The position numbers and the translations under genes are program-made. The notes beneath the pieces were generated by a model that worked only from the letters and a program-made list of their open reading frames with translations, was not told the origin of the DNA and did not search any database. 20,520 bases of DNA from Victivallales bacterium (GTDB taxonomy: Bacteria; Verrucomicrobiota; Lentisphaeria; Oligosphaerales; Oligosphaeraceae). The stretch lies in the NCBI GenBank assembly GCA_017964325.1, contig JAGCSE010000199.1, forward strand, positions 1-20,520, read 5' to 3'. This document shows positions 13,581-20,520 of this stretch, piece after piece; the first letter of the stretch is position 1; each line of letters starts with the position of its first letter.

Positions 13581-15465
13581 AACGGTGAAGTTCCTCTTGA
13601 GAGGCAGCCAGTTGTGATGCGAAACGCGAGATGAACGTATCTTCTTCATCGTCCGTGCATGGGGAGTCATCACGATGTGTCAGGGTGTTGAGCTTGAAAG
13701 CACTTCGAATATGTATGGGCAGCACATATTTGTAGTCTTTGTTAACCAGCACGGCGGTTTCCCATCCGCAGATTAAGAAGAACTCGCGGTTGAAATCGTC
13801 TGCCAAGAGATTTTGCCCAATGCAGAATTCCCTTGCGGGAGTTTCGACTCCGAAGAATGGGGCCAGCGTGGGGACGATGTCCGTGTGATGAGTCATTTTT
13901 TGGCAGACGGCAGGTTCTTTTCCCGGCAGTTTCAGAACAAGCGGGATGCGTGTCTGCTCTTCGCTGAAGGTGGAATTATGGCCGAGGCGGCCTTTTTCAA
14001 AGAACTCCTCGCCATGGTCGCCTGTGAAGACGACGATGGTATTGTCGCGGAGTTCTGAATCTTCCTCCAGCATGGCGATGACTTTTGCGAACAGGGTGTC
14101 CAGGTAATGTGCGGCGTTGCAGTCGCGGTTGTAGAGGAGGGGGGCGTCTTTTGGGGAGACGGTCGTATAGTTGATTTTCTTCATGTAGTCTGGGCGGATG
14201 ACGGCACTTTCTGGAAATGTGTAGGGGGCGTGGGTGGATTCAAAGAATCCGAACGTGAAGAATGGACGGGACTTGTCCCTGTTTTTCACGAAATCGACAA
14301 GTGAATCGATGAGTTTGGCATCCTTTTCCCATGGCGTTTTTGCTTCCACTTCCACCAGGACATCTTGTGGGAGGGCCGCGAAAATGGTCTTGTCGAATTC
14401 GGGATAGGTGAAATCGGCTGATGTCTGGCAGAGGAACTGGTAGTTGTCCTCCAGAAGCCAGTCGATGAAGACCGGGCCTCGCCGTTGGTTCATGAAGGCC
14501 TCCCAGTTGAGGCCATAAAGGCCGTAGAACATGGAGAACATGGCAGGGCGTGTGCCATGTCCTCCGCTGTAATGGCCGTCGAAACGGATGGCACTTTGGG
14601 CGAATTGGTATGTTTGGGGCATGATGTCTTCTTTGAGGAAATCAGCTCGTAACGATTCTGCGACGAGCCATATTATGTTGTATTTACGTCTGTTGGAATT
14701 TCTTTTTATGTCTTGGAGAGGATAATGGAGTGAGGCTTTCCCTTTAGTTGGATCGACAATTTCGGGAATCTTCTTGCGGTCAGGCTCATGGAATCCAAGC
14801 CGTCTGAGAAATTTTCTCATGCGGACGGTTATGATGCAGGGGAATGCATTCTGCTGGGCAAGGATTTCCGTGTCTGCGAAGAAGTCGGCGTGTCCCGTGC
14901 TAAGGAGTGAGAAAAGGAAGGCGATGGCCCAAACCGCAAACAAAGCGCATAATGGCTTGATTCCACAGAGGTGGGAACCAATGGTGGAAATGCGTTTCCA
15001 ACGGAAACATACCAGGGCGAATGCTATATATAGAAGATAGACAAGCAGGATGATGGCGATGACAGGAGCGATGGTAGCACTGTCCAATCCCATGGAGCGA
15101 AAGCCACCGCGTGTACATAGCAGGTTGATGACAAGACCGTTGATGTGGTAGCCGTAACGGAAAAGAATGCCAGCGTCAATGAGCAGGACGAGGATGGTGG
15201 TGGCGGCCATGATGGAACTGACGACCGCCCAGATCGTTGCCGTACGGTCTGATTTGCACCGAAGCGTTGGCAATAGCAGAAGGAGGGTAGGAAATAGGAG
15301 GAAAACCGAGTAGGCGATGGCGGAGCTTGTCAGAAATAGAAATCCGTGGATAGATGTGACGTCGGGGCCGTACCATGCGAACCAAGCTGTCATGCAGAGG
15401 TTAGGAAACAAGAGGCAGAGGAAAAGCATGACGCTCTGTGGAAGACGATTGGATTTGAAAGGCAT
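13567..15465 (-). CDS. YejM/PbgA-like inner-membrane protein with sulfatase-fold domain
   Basis: The product has 632 residues. Five predicted helices occupy about 11-32, 41-68, 77-105, 129-153 and 170-189, as in the DUF3413 region of YejM (PbgA/LapC). After a linker, a sulfatase/alkaline-phosphatase-type domain begins at KYNIIWLVAESLRADF (261-276) and continues with DGHYSGGHGTRPAMFSMFYGLYG (296-318), ESTHAPY (409-415) and VVFTGDHGEEFF (478-489). Glu270, Thr305, His412, Asp483, His484 and His496 sit where sulfatase/phosphoethanolamine-transferase relatives bind metal or substrate, so catalytic residues look largely intact. In enterobacteria YejM controls LPS synthesis through LapB/FtsH; whether that holds here is unknown, and a lipid phosphotransferase is an alternative. 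GGAG (15476-15473) is seven bases before ATG. A TATAAT-like box lies at 15512-15507. Confidence 0.85.
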   Translation of the reverse strand: MPFKSNRLPQSVMLFLCLLFPNLCMTAWFAWYGPDVTSIHGFLFLTSSAIAYSVFLLFPTLLLLLPTLRCKSDRTATIWAVVSSIMAATTILVLLIDAGILFRYGYHINGLVINLLCTRGGFRSMGLDSATIAPVIAIILLVYLLYIAFALVCFRWKRISTIGSHLCGIKPLCALFAVWAIAFLFSLLSTGHADFFADTEILAQQNAFPCIITVRMRKFLRRLGFHEPDRKKIPEIVDPTKGKASLHYPLQDIKRNSNRRKYNIIWLVAESLRADFLKEDIMPQTYQFAQSAIRFDGHYSGGHGTRPAMFSMFYGLYGLNWEAFMNQRRGPVFIDWLLEDNYQFLCQTSADFTYPEFDKTIFAALPQDVLVEVEAKTPWEKDAKLIDSLVDFVKNRDKSRPFFTFGFFESTHAPYTFPESAVIRPDYMKKINYTTVSPKDAPLLYNRDCNAAHYLDTLFAKVIAMLEEDSELRDNTIVVFTGDHGEEFFEKGRLGHNSTFSEEQTRIPLVLKLPGKEPAVCQKMTHHTDIVPTLAPFFGVETPAREFCIGQNLLADDFNREFFLICGWETAVLVNKDYKYVLPIHIRSAFKLNTLTHRDDSPCTDDEEDTFISRFASQLAASQEELHRFMDR

Positions 15466-15657
15466 TGAACAACTCCAAGGAGAGTAGAGCGGATTGATTA
15501 ATTGTAATTATATAGACAATCAATATACACCATGGTTGCATAAATTGGGTTTATTTGTATTAAAAAATAATTAATAAGAGTGAAAATATGTGAAAATCGA
15601 AAATTATATGTTAAAGTTATTTTATGGAGAAAAAGGTTTTTAAATGAAAGGTGAAAC

Positions 15658-16344
15658 ATGAAAGTGCTCGTTGTTGAGGATAATCCCAAAATCATGAATT
15701 TCCTTCAGAAAGGTCTGGAGGAAGAAGGCTTTGCCATGGACTGCTGCATGGATGGGAAGCAGGCGTATGAAATGGCATCTGCCAATAACTACGATGTCAT
15801 AATCCTTGACATCATGCTTCCGAGCATGGACGGTCTGGCGATTACGTCTGGATTGCGTGATCAGGGAAAGAAGACGCCGATTCTTCTTTTGACCGCATTG
15901 GACCAGATAGAAGACAAAGTGAAAGGCTTTGAGGCTGGTGCGGATGACTATCTGCCCAAACCATTTGCGTTTGCGGAACTTGTGGCGAGAATACGTGCGT
16001 TGTCACGCCGTAACCAAAATGCGAAAGAAATTACACATTATACGTACAATGATTTGGAAATGGACATTGATACGCATCAAGCAAAGCGTGGAGACCAAGT
16101 TCTTGATTTGACCGTACGTGAATTTGCTCTTCTGCTTCTTTTCATACAAAGTCCCGAACGTCTTGTCACGCGTTCGACGATTTTGGAGCGCGTGTGGGAT
16201 ATGAATTTCGATCCAGGCACGAATATTCTGGATGTCCACATGAGCCATCTGCGCAAGAAATTGGACGAAGGCCACAAGGTCAAGCTGTTGCAGACGGTGC
16301 GCGGCATCGGCTATATGTTGAAAGCTGTGAATGAGAATGATTGA
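15658..16344 (+). CDS. OmpR/PhoB-family response regulator, orphan in this window
   Basis: The product has 228 residues. The receiver domain (1-118) has the acidic pocket Glu7/Asp8, phospho-acceptor Asp51 (VIILDIMLPSMDG), Thr79 and Lys101 (YLPKPF). The winged-helix effector domain (about 130-224) contains LDLTVREFALLLLF, the recognition region NFDPGTNILDVHMSHLRKKLD, and TVRGIGYML at the wing. The sequence style is closest to the CusR/CopR/PcoR branch. It would bind direct repeats in promoters after phosphorylation by a histidine kinase. No kinase gene follows: the next gene is a HAD hydrolase on the opposite strand. AAAGGTG (15647-15653) precedes ATG by four bases. The gene is divergent from the YejM-like gene, with 192 bases between. 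Confidence 0.95.
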   Translation: MKVLVVEDNPKIMNFLQKGLEEEGFAMDCCMDGKQAYEMASANNYDVIILDIMLPSMDGLAITSGLRDQGKKTPILLLTALDQIEDKVKGFEAGADDYLPKPFAFAELVARIRALSRRNQNAKEITHYTYNDLEMDIDTHQAKRGDQVLDLTVREFALLLLFIQSPERLVTRSTILERVWDMNFDPGTNILDVHMSHLRKKLDEGHKVKLLQTVRGIGYMLKAVNEND

Positions 16345-16369
16345 TTATTGGAGACGGTGTTTGACGATG

Positions 16370-16427
16370 ATTGCGTGTTGCGCAATTGGTCGCACAGAGT
16401 GCGCCCCTCCCGCCGTGCGACCCTCCC
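16370..16427. repeat. Hairpin repeat related to the 6181-6224 element
   Basis: A first hairpin, ATTGCG/CGCAAT (16370-16375 with 16381-16386), abuts GGTCGCAC (16388-16395), which pairs with GTGCGACC (16415-16422). A nested CGCAC/GTGCG pair is also present. GTGCGcCCCTCCC (16399-16411) and GTGCGACCCTCCC (16415-16427) are near-identical direct repeats. The 13-mer GTGCGACCCTCCC and the 8-mer GGTCGCAC occur exactly in the element at 6200-6224. It lies in a 106-base gap between converging genes. Confidence 0.75.
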
Positions 16428-16450
16428 TTTCCCGCCGTGTCATAATGATT

Positions 16451-17020
16451 TCAGACAAGCGTGGATGTAATCAATTCGTCTGCCGTGGTTTCCGTGTATT
16501 GGACGGCGTTCCAACCATGACGGCGGCCGCCTTCGATGTTGCAAAGGCGGTCGTCTAAATACAAGTCCGGTTTCCCATAACGTTTTTCAAACGCCTCGTA
16601 CATGGCATCATTGGGTTTTTCCGCGCCGACATCGCAGCTGTAAATGGCTTCGGGGATGCATTTTGAGTAGGAGAGAATGTCACGTAGCCCTTCGATGTGC
16701 CACGGCTGCGTGTCCGAGAAGAAGACGATATGCCAGTCTTTCTTCCATAATATTTCTAGAAGTTGCGTTGTCTTCGTTATTTCTGTATCAAGATAATCCA
16801 TCCATGCATCATGGATTTCATCTAGTGACATATCATGGTCTAGAATTGTCTGAATGGATTTGCCGAACTGCCACGAACCGATTTTGCCGATGGAATAGTC
16901 TTTGAAGATTTGCGGCCAGGCGGCGGGTGGTTCGGCGGCATCGAAGCCGAATTTTTGATAGACTCGTTCAGGAGTCAAGCGGAGACAGACACCTCCGATG
17001 TCGAGGGCAAGCAATTTCAT
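16451..17020 (-). CDS. HAD-superfamily hydrolase (subfamily IA-like)
   Basis: This 189-residue cytoplasmic protein has all four HAD motifs. Motif I is LALDIGGVCL with nucleophile Asp7; the second Asp of classic DxDxT phosphatases is replaced by Gly9, as in the YihX-type and epoxide-hydrolase-N-type branches. Motif II is FFSDTQPW (Ser102), motif III is Lys135 in GAEKPNDAMYEAF, and motif IV is LYLDDRLCNIEGGRRHGW (Asp156/Asp157). An alpha-helical cap sits at about 15-85. The likely activity is a phosphatase on small phosphorylated metabolites such as sugar phosphates; the substrate is not deducible. The start is 38 bases after the stop of the large glycoside hydrolase gene on the same strand, so read-through transcription is possible. 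No clear ribosome binding site is visible before ATG 17020. Confidence 0.88.
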   Translation of the reverse strand: MKLLALDIGGVCLRLTPERVYQKFGFDAAEPPAAWPQIFKDYSIGKIGSWQFGKSIQTILDHDMSLDEIHDAWMDYLDTEITKTTQLLEILWKKDWHIVFFSDTQPWHIEGLRDILSYSKCIPEAIYSCDVGAEKPNDAMYEAFEKRYGKPDLYLDDRLCNIEGGRRHGWNAVQYTETTADELITSTLV

Positions 17021-17058
17021 GATGATAAGTGATCAAATGATATTTTATTGATTATACG

Positions 17059-19893
17059 TTACTTCCAAATGCCGATGGCGGCGGGAAGGGCGTCCTGCAG
17101 CGTTCCTTGGGTGACGAGCGCGAGGATGCAGAACGGCGTAGGGGGTGAAAATCTCCCGCCAGGCTGGATGACGGTTTCGTCAAGTGAGCGCAGGTCTGGA
17201 TAGAATCCGTTGCGTTCAACATCATGACGGCAGCTGATGGCTGTGTTGGAGCGGAAATCGGCGGCAAAGCAGACGGTCATGGACAAGTCCGGCTTGGTCC
17301 ATCCGCCGTATTTGATTGGCGACCAGAGATTTGGAACGTGATGATAGGTTGTGTCGTCGCATATTTCACGTTTGTTGTCGAAATTCGGGAATGAGCGAAG
17401 GAAGATGGAATTAACGTTGATGGGTGTGTCTCCCGTATTGGAGACAGATTGGACGTCCCACAGCATCCATGGTGTATCAGGCGTAATGACAAGGCGATAT
17501 GTGATGGAGAACGAGGCGTCGTCATCGGCGGACTTCTGGTCGGGACTATCGGCTATTAAAGTTACGACAAGTTTTTGGCTGTCCGCCTGGATGTCGGCGG
17601 AGATGAGTTTTTTGGCCTCCGCCCAGCGTGGCTTCCCTAGTTTGTTGGTATAGTGGAGCATGGCGCTGTAGGTGGCGACGGGCTTGCCGTCAAGGCTGAA
17701 ATAGAGACGGTTGTCGTTGGGGCGTGTTTCGATGCGAAGCCTGCCGTTGGAGACATCGAAGTCCAACGGAGCGCGATGGTTGATCGTGAATGCCTTGTTT
17801 GGAGCATCACCACGCATTGGAGAAGCGCATAACGTGTTGTATAGGATGTTCTTCGGTTTGGGAACGGGATTTGCCTGCGGATGCGTCGTCAAACGGCAGG
17901 CGGCGGGATTGGCATTAATTTTCTTAAAAGCATCTACTAGAAGCGGATAAGGCTCTCCCTTGATGTTCACGATGCCATAGTTGGTGTTTTCAGGAAACAC
18001 CAATGAAACGCCGAGCGGCGGTTGGTCAACCCACATGAAATAGTCAAATCCAATTGCAAACGGGAGGGAAAGGAGCGTGCGTGCATAGATGTCCGTGGCT
18101 TTGGCACGTTCGGCCTGCGTCATGTAACGCTGCCCTGCGCCATGTGTGCAAGGAAGGCCTGAATCAAGCGCGGGGAATGACCATTCCGTGATCATAATTG
18201 GCTTTTTGGCGTAGCTGTATGCTTCCTTGAAAGTCTCGACCATCGTGCGGCGATTGTGGGTCATGTCGGTATAGACAATTCCATCCTCCATGTCAACCAT
18301 TATATAGCTGTTCCAAGTTACGACATCCGAATATTTTCCAGCTTCTTCCCATACGACTGGATGGTTTCTTGGGATGCCTGCGAAACGGCAACCGAGCAGC
18401 AGGTGGTTTGGGTCGATTTTGCGGAAGGCGTCATGGATTGTGCGGAAATAGGTTTCGGCCGTCTGGCGGAGGAAGTCCAGTTTGATTTCCTTCTGTTTTT
18501 CGGTCGCCGATGGAAGTGATGTCAAATTCAGAAGTTCATCGGCGTTTTCAAGCTTCAGCCCCCATGTCTTGTTCAGTTCTGCAAGGCTGCCGTTTGCGTG
18601 TTTCAGAAGCAGGTCTTTGATGGCGATTTTCGCGTGATGGGCGGCAGATTTCTTCATGGTGGCGTCAAACAGGCCCGTGTCCGTTGCGCCGCGGCCCCAC
18701 CAGGCCAGCTCGTTGTCGGTGAAATAACCGAAAATCCACGGATTGTTGACGTTTTGGCCGCAGAGATTTTCGATGCGCCATTCGCACCATTTTCTGAATT
18801 GTGGATGATAGACGTTCGGGAAGGCGGAGCATGGGCGGCGTTCGTAGGGGGCGATGTCGAATTCGTCGCCGAGAGAAGCCATGGATGTGCCGACGGAGAG
18901 GAACCGCTGGCTGGATAGGCCGCGCATCTGGAGGAGGCTGTTGTCGCCGTAGAAGGAATTGAAGCCCCAGGAGGTGAGCCGTCCGAGCGTCTCATCCTCC
19001 CATTCGGAGACGGATTTGTATTTCTTGTCGTTGTTCATGCGATACAACTGCTTGTTTTGCAGGCGTTCGCAGCTTTGCCCGTTGTAGGTGACGGAGCCCA
19101 TGCCGAGCACGAAAAAGCCGCGTCCCAATGGGTCGTAGGCAAGCCATGAGCCGTCGGCATCCTGTTTGACTTGGAAGAAGCCGGTAGGCGTTGTCTTCTT
19201 GTCTGTTACGAAACTATTGCAATGGTATGGCGGGAAGGAAGACGGTTTCGTGGAATCATCGAACACCTGTCCAGACCCAGAGCCGTTCAAATCTGTGTAA
19301 GTGGCGATTGCCAAGTCGTTTCGGAGGGCAGGGCGGACATAGTTGACAGGCGTGTCGTCATTGCCAGGCTTGAAACGGATGACACGTTTGTAGCAGAGCT
19401 TGCCGTCAAGCGTCGTGACAGTTCCCGTGATCGTGTCGGCGTTTTTCGAGAGCTTGAGTCGATAGGGGACGCCGTACTGCCAGTTCGTGTCAGGGGATTC
19501 GACGGCGATTGTTTCAAGATTGCTTGATTTGGGCCACGCATCCTTATGGCGTTGATGGAGTTCGATATGATGGCCTGCGCCTGTGGCGAGCGGCTTTTCA
19601 ACCAATGCCAGATGATAGAAATTGGCGGCGTTCTGCACGAGTCCCACACCAATGACGGCATAGCTGACCATAAGTCGCTTTTCGACGGTTATAACCGCTT
19701 CGATTTCAGCGTTTTCCGTCAGCGGGGCGCGAACATATTCCAGCGTATGGCCCGTGGCGATGGTCTTGAAGCCATTGGGGACGGACTGCCACGTGAGCGG
19801 ATTCCCATGCCAGCTGTCCATATCCAATTTCAATGGTTCTGTAAATGCAACAAGCGACAAGAAGGTTATTAACGAAAACAGGATGTGTTTCAT
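17059..19893 (-). CDS. Large exported clan GH-A glycoside hydrolase (beta-galactosidase/agarase-like)
   Basis: The product has 944 residues. Signal peptide HILFSLITFLSLVAF (3-17). An N-terminal beta-sandwich follows at about 22-215. A TIM-barrel region starts near 237 (FFQVKQDADGSWLAYDPLGRGFFVLGMG), a sequence style also seen before the barrel in agarase-like GH50/GH86 and GH42-like enzymes. The candidate acid/base is Glu395 in IFGYFTDNELAWW, and the candidate nucleophile is Glu570 in PIMITEWSFPA; both fit retaining clan GH-A enzymes. A beta-rich C-terminal domain of about 260 residues follows the barrel. The exact family and substrate are not assignable by eye. An in-frame ATG at 19962 is rejected because it lies inside the terminator of the upstream gene; ATG at 19893 puts the signal peptide at the N-terminus. 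The protein should act in the periplasm or outside the cell, alongside the lyase and DUF4838 protein. Confidence 0.85.
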   Translation of the reverse strand: MKHILFSLITFLSLVAFTEPLKLDMDSWHGNPLTWQSVPNGFKTIATGHTLEYVRAPLTENAEIEAVITVEKRLMVSYAVIGVGLVQNAANFYHLALVEKPLATGAGHHIELHQRHKDAWPKSSNLETIAVESPDTNWQYGVPYRLKLSKNADTITGTVTTLDGKLCYKRVIRFKPGNDDTPVNYVRPALRNDLAIATYTDLNGSGSGQVFDDSTKPSSFPPYHCNSFVTDKKTTPTGFFQVKQDADGSWLAYDPLGRGFFVLGMGSVTYNGQSCERLQNKQLYRMNNDKKYKSVSEWEDETLGRLTSWGFNSFYGDNSLLQMRGLSSQRFLSVGTSMASLGDEFDIAPYERRPCSAFPNVYHPQFRKWCEWRIENLCGQNVNNPWIFGYFTDNELAWWGRGATDTGLFDATMKKSAAHHAKIAIKDLLLKHANGSLAELNKTWGLKLENADELLNLTSLPSATEKQKEIKLDFLRQTAETYFRTIHDAFRKIDPNHLLLGCRFAGIPRNHPVVWEEAGKYSDVVTWNSYIMVDMEDGIVYTDMTHNRRTMVETFKEAYSYAKKPIMITEWSFPALDSGLPCTHGAGQRYMTQAERAKATDIYARTLLSLPFAIGFDYFMWVDQPPLGVSLVFPENTNYGIVNIKGEPYPLLVDAFKKINANPAACRLTTHPQANPVPKPKNILYNTLCASPMRGDAPNKAFTINHRAPLDFDVSNGRLRIETRPNDNRLYFSLDGKPVATYSAMLHYTNKLGKPRWAEAKKLISADIQADSQKLVVTLIADSPDQKSADDDASFSITYRLVITPDTPWMLWDVQSVSNTGDTPINVNSIFLRSFPNFDNKREICDDTTYHHVPNLWSPIKYGGWTKPDLSMTVCFAADFRSNTAISCRHDVERNGFYPDLRSLDETVIQPGGRFSPPTPFCILALVTQGTLQDALPAAIGIWK

Positions 19894-19926
19894 GGGGGGC
19901 TCTTTGGGTATGTGAACAAATACCAA

Positions 19927-19963
19927 GGAATAAAGAAATGGCGCAGGCATTTCCTGCGCCATT
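19927..19963 (-). terminator. Rho-independent terminator of the pseudopilin-like gene
   Basis: AATGGCGCAGG (19937-19947) and CCTGCGCCATT (19953-19963) form a perfect 11-bp stem with a 5-base loop. On the minus strand the stem is followed by TCTTTATTCC. It begins nine bases after the stop codon at 19972 and ends 34 bases before the glycoside hydrolase start. Confidence 0.85.
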
Positions 19964-19971
19964 GATGGAAA

Positions 19972-20520
19972 TCATTGCTCTTTAGCTTTCATATACAGCT
20001 TATGGTGTTTTGCAAGCTCCTCAATGGTCTTGCAGCCATCTACAGGATAGCTCTGGACATGCCCGTCCACGAAGCCGATGTTCACCTTGCCGTCATGATT
20101 GTCAAAGTCTTCATAAAAGACGATGGTAAGGCTAGGGTATTTGATGTTTATGATCAAAGCAGCCGGGCGATTGTAGTGGAAAGGCTTTCCGCTTTTCGGG
20201 CAGGTGAATATGTCTTTTCCAATATAATCATATATACTCTTCTGCCATTTGTTTTCATCTGGGAATGCGTCATCCCTGTCACCTATGAACATTAAATTCG
20301 CAACGCACATCTGCTTGAGCCTGCTGACGCAATTGATTTCATCCAGCCTCGGCTTGTTCCGCTCCTCTTCCGCCTGCTGCTCCTTCATTCTCTTTTTCAA
20401 ATATCCCTTCATCCATGTGATTTCTTTGCTGTACGATGGCCAGATTTCATGGCCCATGCCGACTTCGCTCGTGATTTTCTTGTCCGATGACGGTATTCGA
20501 TTGTAGGCTGCATAAACGGA
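19972..20520 (-). CDS. Protein with C-terminal pseudopilin-like globular domain, 5' end cut by window
   Basis: The frame is open from the right window edge (20520) to TGA at 19972, giving 182 visible residues. An internal ATG at 20457 exists, but the frame upstream has no stop, so the true start is probably outside. The C-terminal 115 residues match the globular part of PVC-group pseudopilins: NCVSRLKQMCVANLMFIGDRDDAFPD parallels the NLKQ...LMYADD block of the protein at 1-526, YIGKDIFTCPKSG parallels its YLG...CPSSS, and VNIGFVDGHVQSYP is the typical terminal Asp-Gly-His motif. The segment ahead of it is hydrophilic and helical (WMKGYLKKRMKEQQAEEERNKPRLDE) instead of the expected prepilin transmembrane helix. 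The protein may therefore be a fusion or a domain displaced from its usual stalk. A strong terminator follows. Confidence 0.75.
   Translation of the reverse strand, partial: SVYAAYNRIPSSDKKITSEVGMGHEIWPSYSKEITWMKGYLKKRMKEQQAEEERNKPRLDEINCVSRLKQMCVANLMFIGDRDDAFPDENKWQKSIYDYIGKDIFTCPKSGKPFHYNRPAALIINIKYPSLTIVFYEDFDNHDGKVNIGFVDGHVQSYPVDGCKTIEELAKHHKLYMKAKEQ

Noticed and set aside
19894..19962. N-terminal extension of the GH-A enzyme to the ATG at 19962
   Set aside because: The extension would begin inside the upstream gene's terminator hairpin and bury the signal peptide 23 residues in.
1..20520. CRISPR array, tRNA, rRNA, transposase or phage structural genes
   Set aside because: No regularly spaced long repeats, no cloverleaf or rRNA-like sequence, and no transposase or phage motifs were seen in any frame.

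Overview
The window looks like chromosomal DNA of an uncultured member of the Lentisphaerota (Victivallales-like, probably gut-associated). This is inferred from the gene types, not from a marker gene. At the left edge there is a very typical PVC-group pseudopilin ([10 protein letters not shown] start, then a short lysine/alanine-rich stalk and a Cys-Pro-containing globular part). Across the window there are large Sec-exported polysaccharide-acting proteins, a five-helix YejM-like sulfatase-fold protein and clostridial-type GGGtGRT genes. Ribosome binding sites are often weak, and intergenic spaces carry short mosaic repeats.

Layout. 1-526 (-): a pseudopilin cut by the window edge, with a good sigma70-like promoter. 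527-1045: gene-poor DNA with a 22-bp tandem duplication. 1046-1453 (+): a GC-rich pyridoxamine-phosphate-oxidase-like flavin protein with an unusually strong ribosome binding site. 1560-3770: a visibly AT-rich island with two unrecognised genes, one exported and one membrane-anchored. 3774-9605 (-): a secreted polysaccharide block containing a DUF4838 protein, a 961-residue heparinase II/III-type lyase with carbohydrate-binding-like ends, and a small three-helix membrane protein just upstream of the lyase. 10125-11838 (+): a two-gene unit of an Fe-S scaffold-like protein and a GGGtGRT protein, closed by a clear terminator. 12000-13580 (+): a membrane-anchored protein followed by a DUF4886 SGNH-type hydrolase. 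13567-15465 (-): a YejM-like sulfatase-fold membrane protein whose 3' end overlaps the DUF4886 gene tail to tail. 15658-16344 (+): an OmpR-type response regulator with no kinase beside it. 16451-17020 (-): a HAD hydrolase. 17059-19893 (-): a large exported clan GH-A glycoside hydrolase. 19972-20520 (-): a gene cut by the right edge whose C-terminal part matches pseudopilin globular domains.

How the genes fit together. The lyase, the DUF4838 protein, the GH-A enzyme and the SGNH hydrolase all carry N-terminal signal peptides. They are best read as parts of an extracytoplasmic programme for breaking down a complex, possibly uronate-containing glycan. No transporter or SusC/D pair is visible, so import must be encoded elsewhere. 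The GGGtGRT pair is a conserved anaerobe module of unknown biochemistry. The YejM-like protein and the response regulator are divergently arranged and may serve envelope homeostasis.

Beyond genes, three repeat structures stand out. (1) A composite of heptamers and back-to-back hairpins at 6142-6243 has a diverged relative at 16370-16427. (2) A nine-base-period minisatellite is present in inverted orientation around the leader of the small membrane-protein gene (9621-9754). (3) A 22-bp tandem duplication lies at 729-772. No tRNA, rRNA, CRISPR array or insertion sequence was seen.
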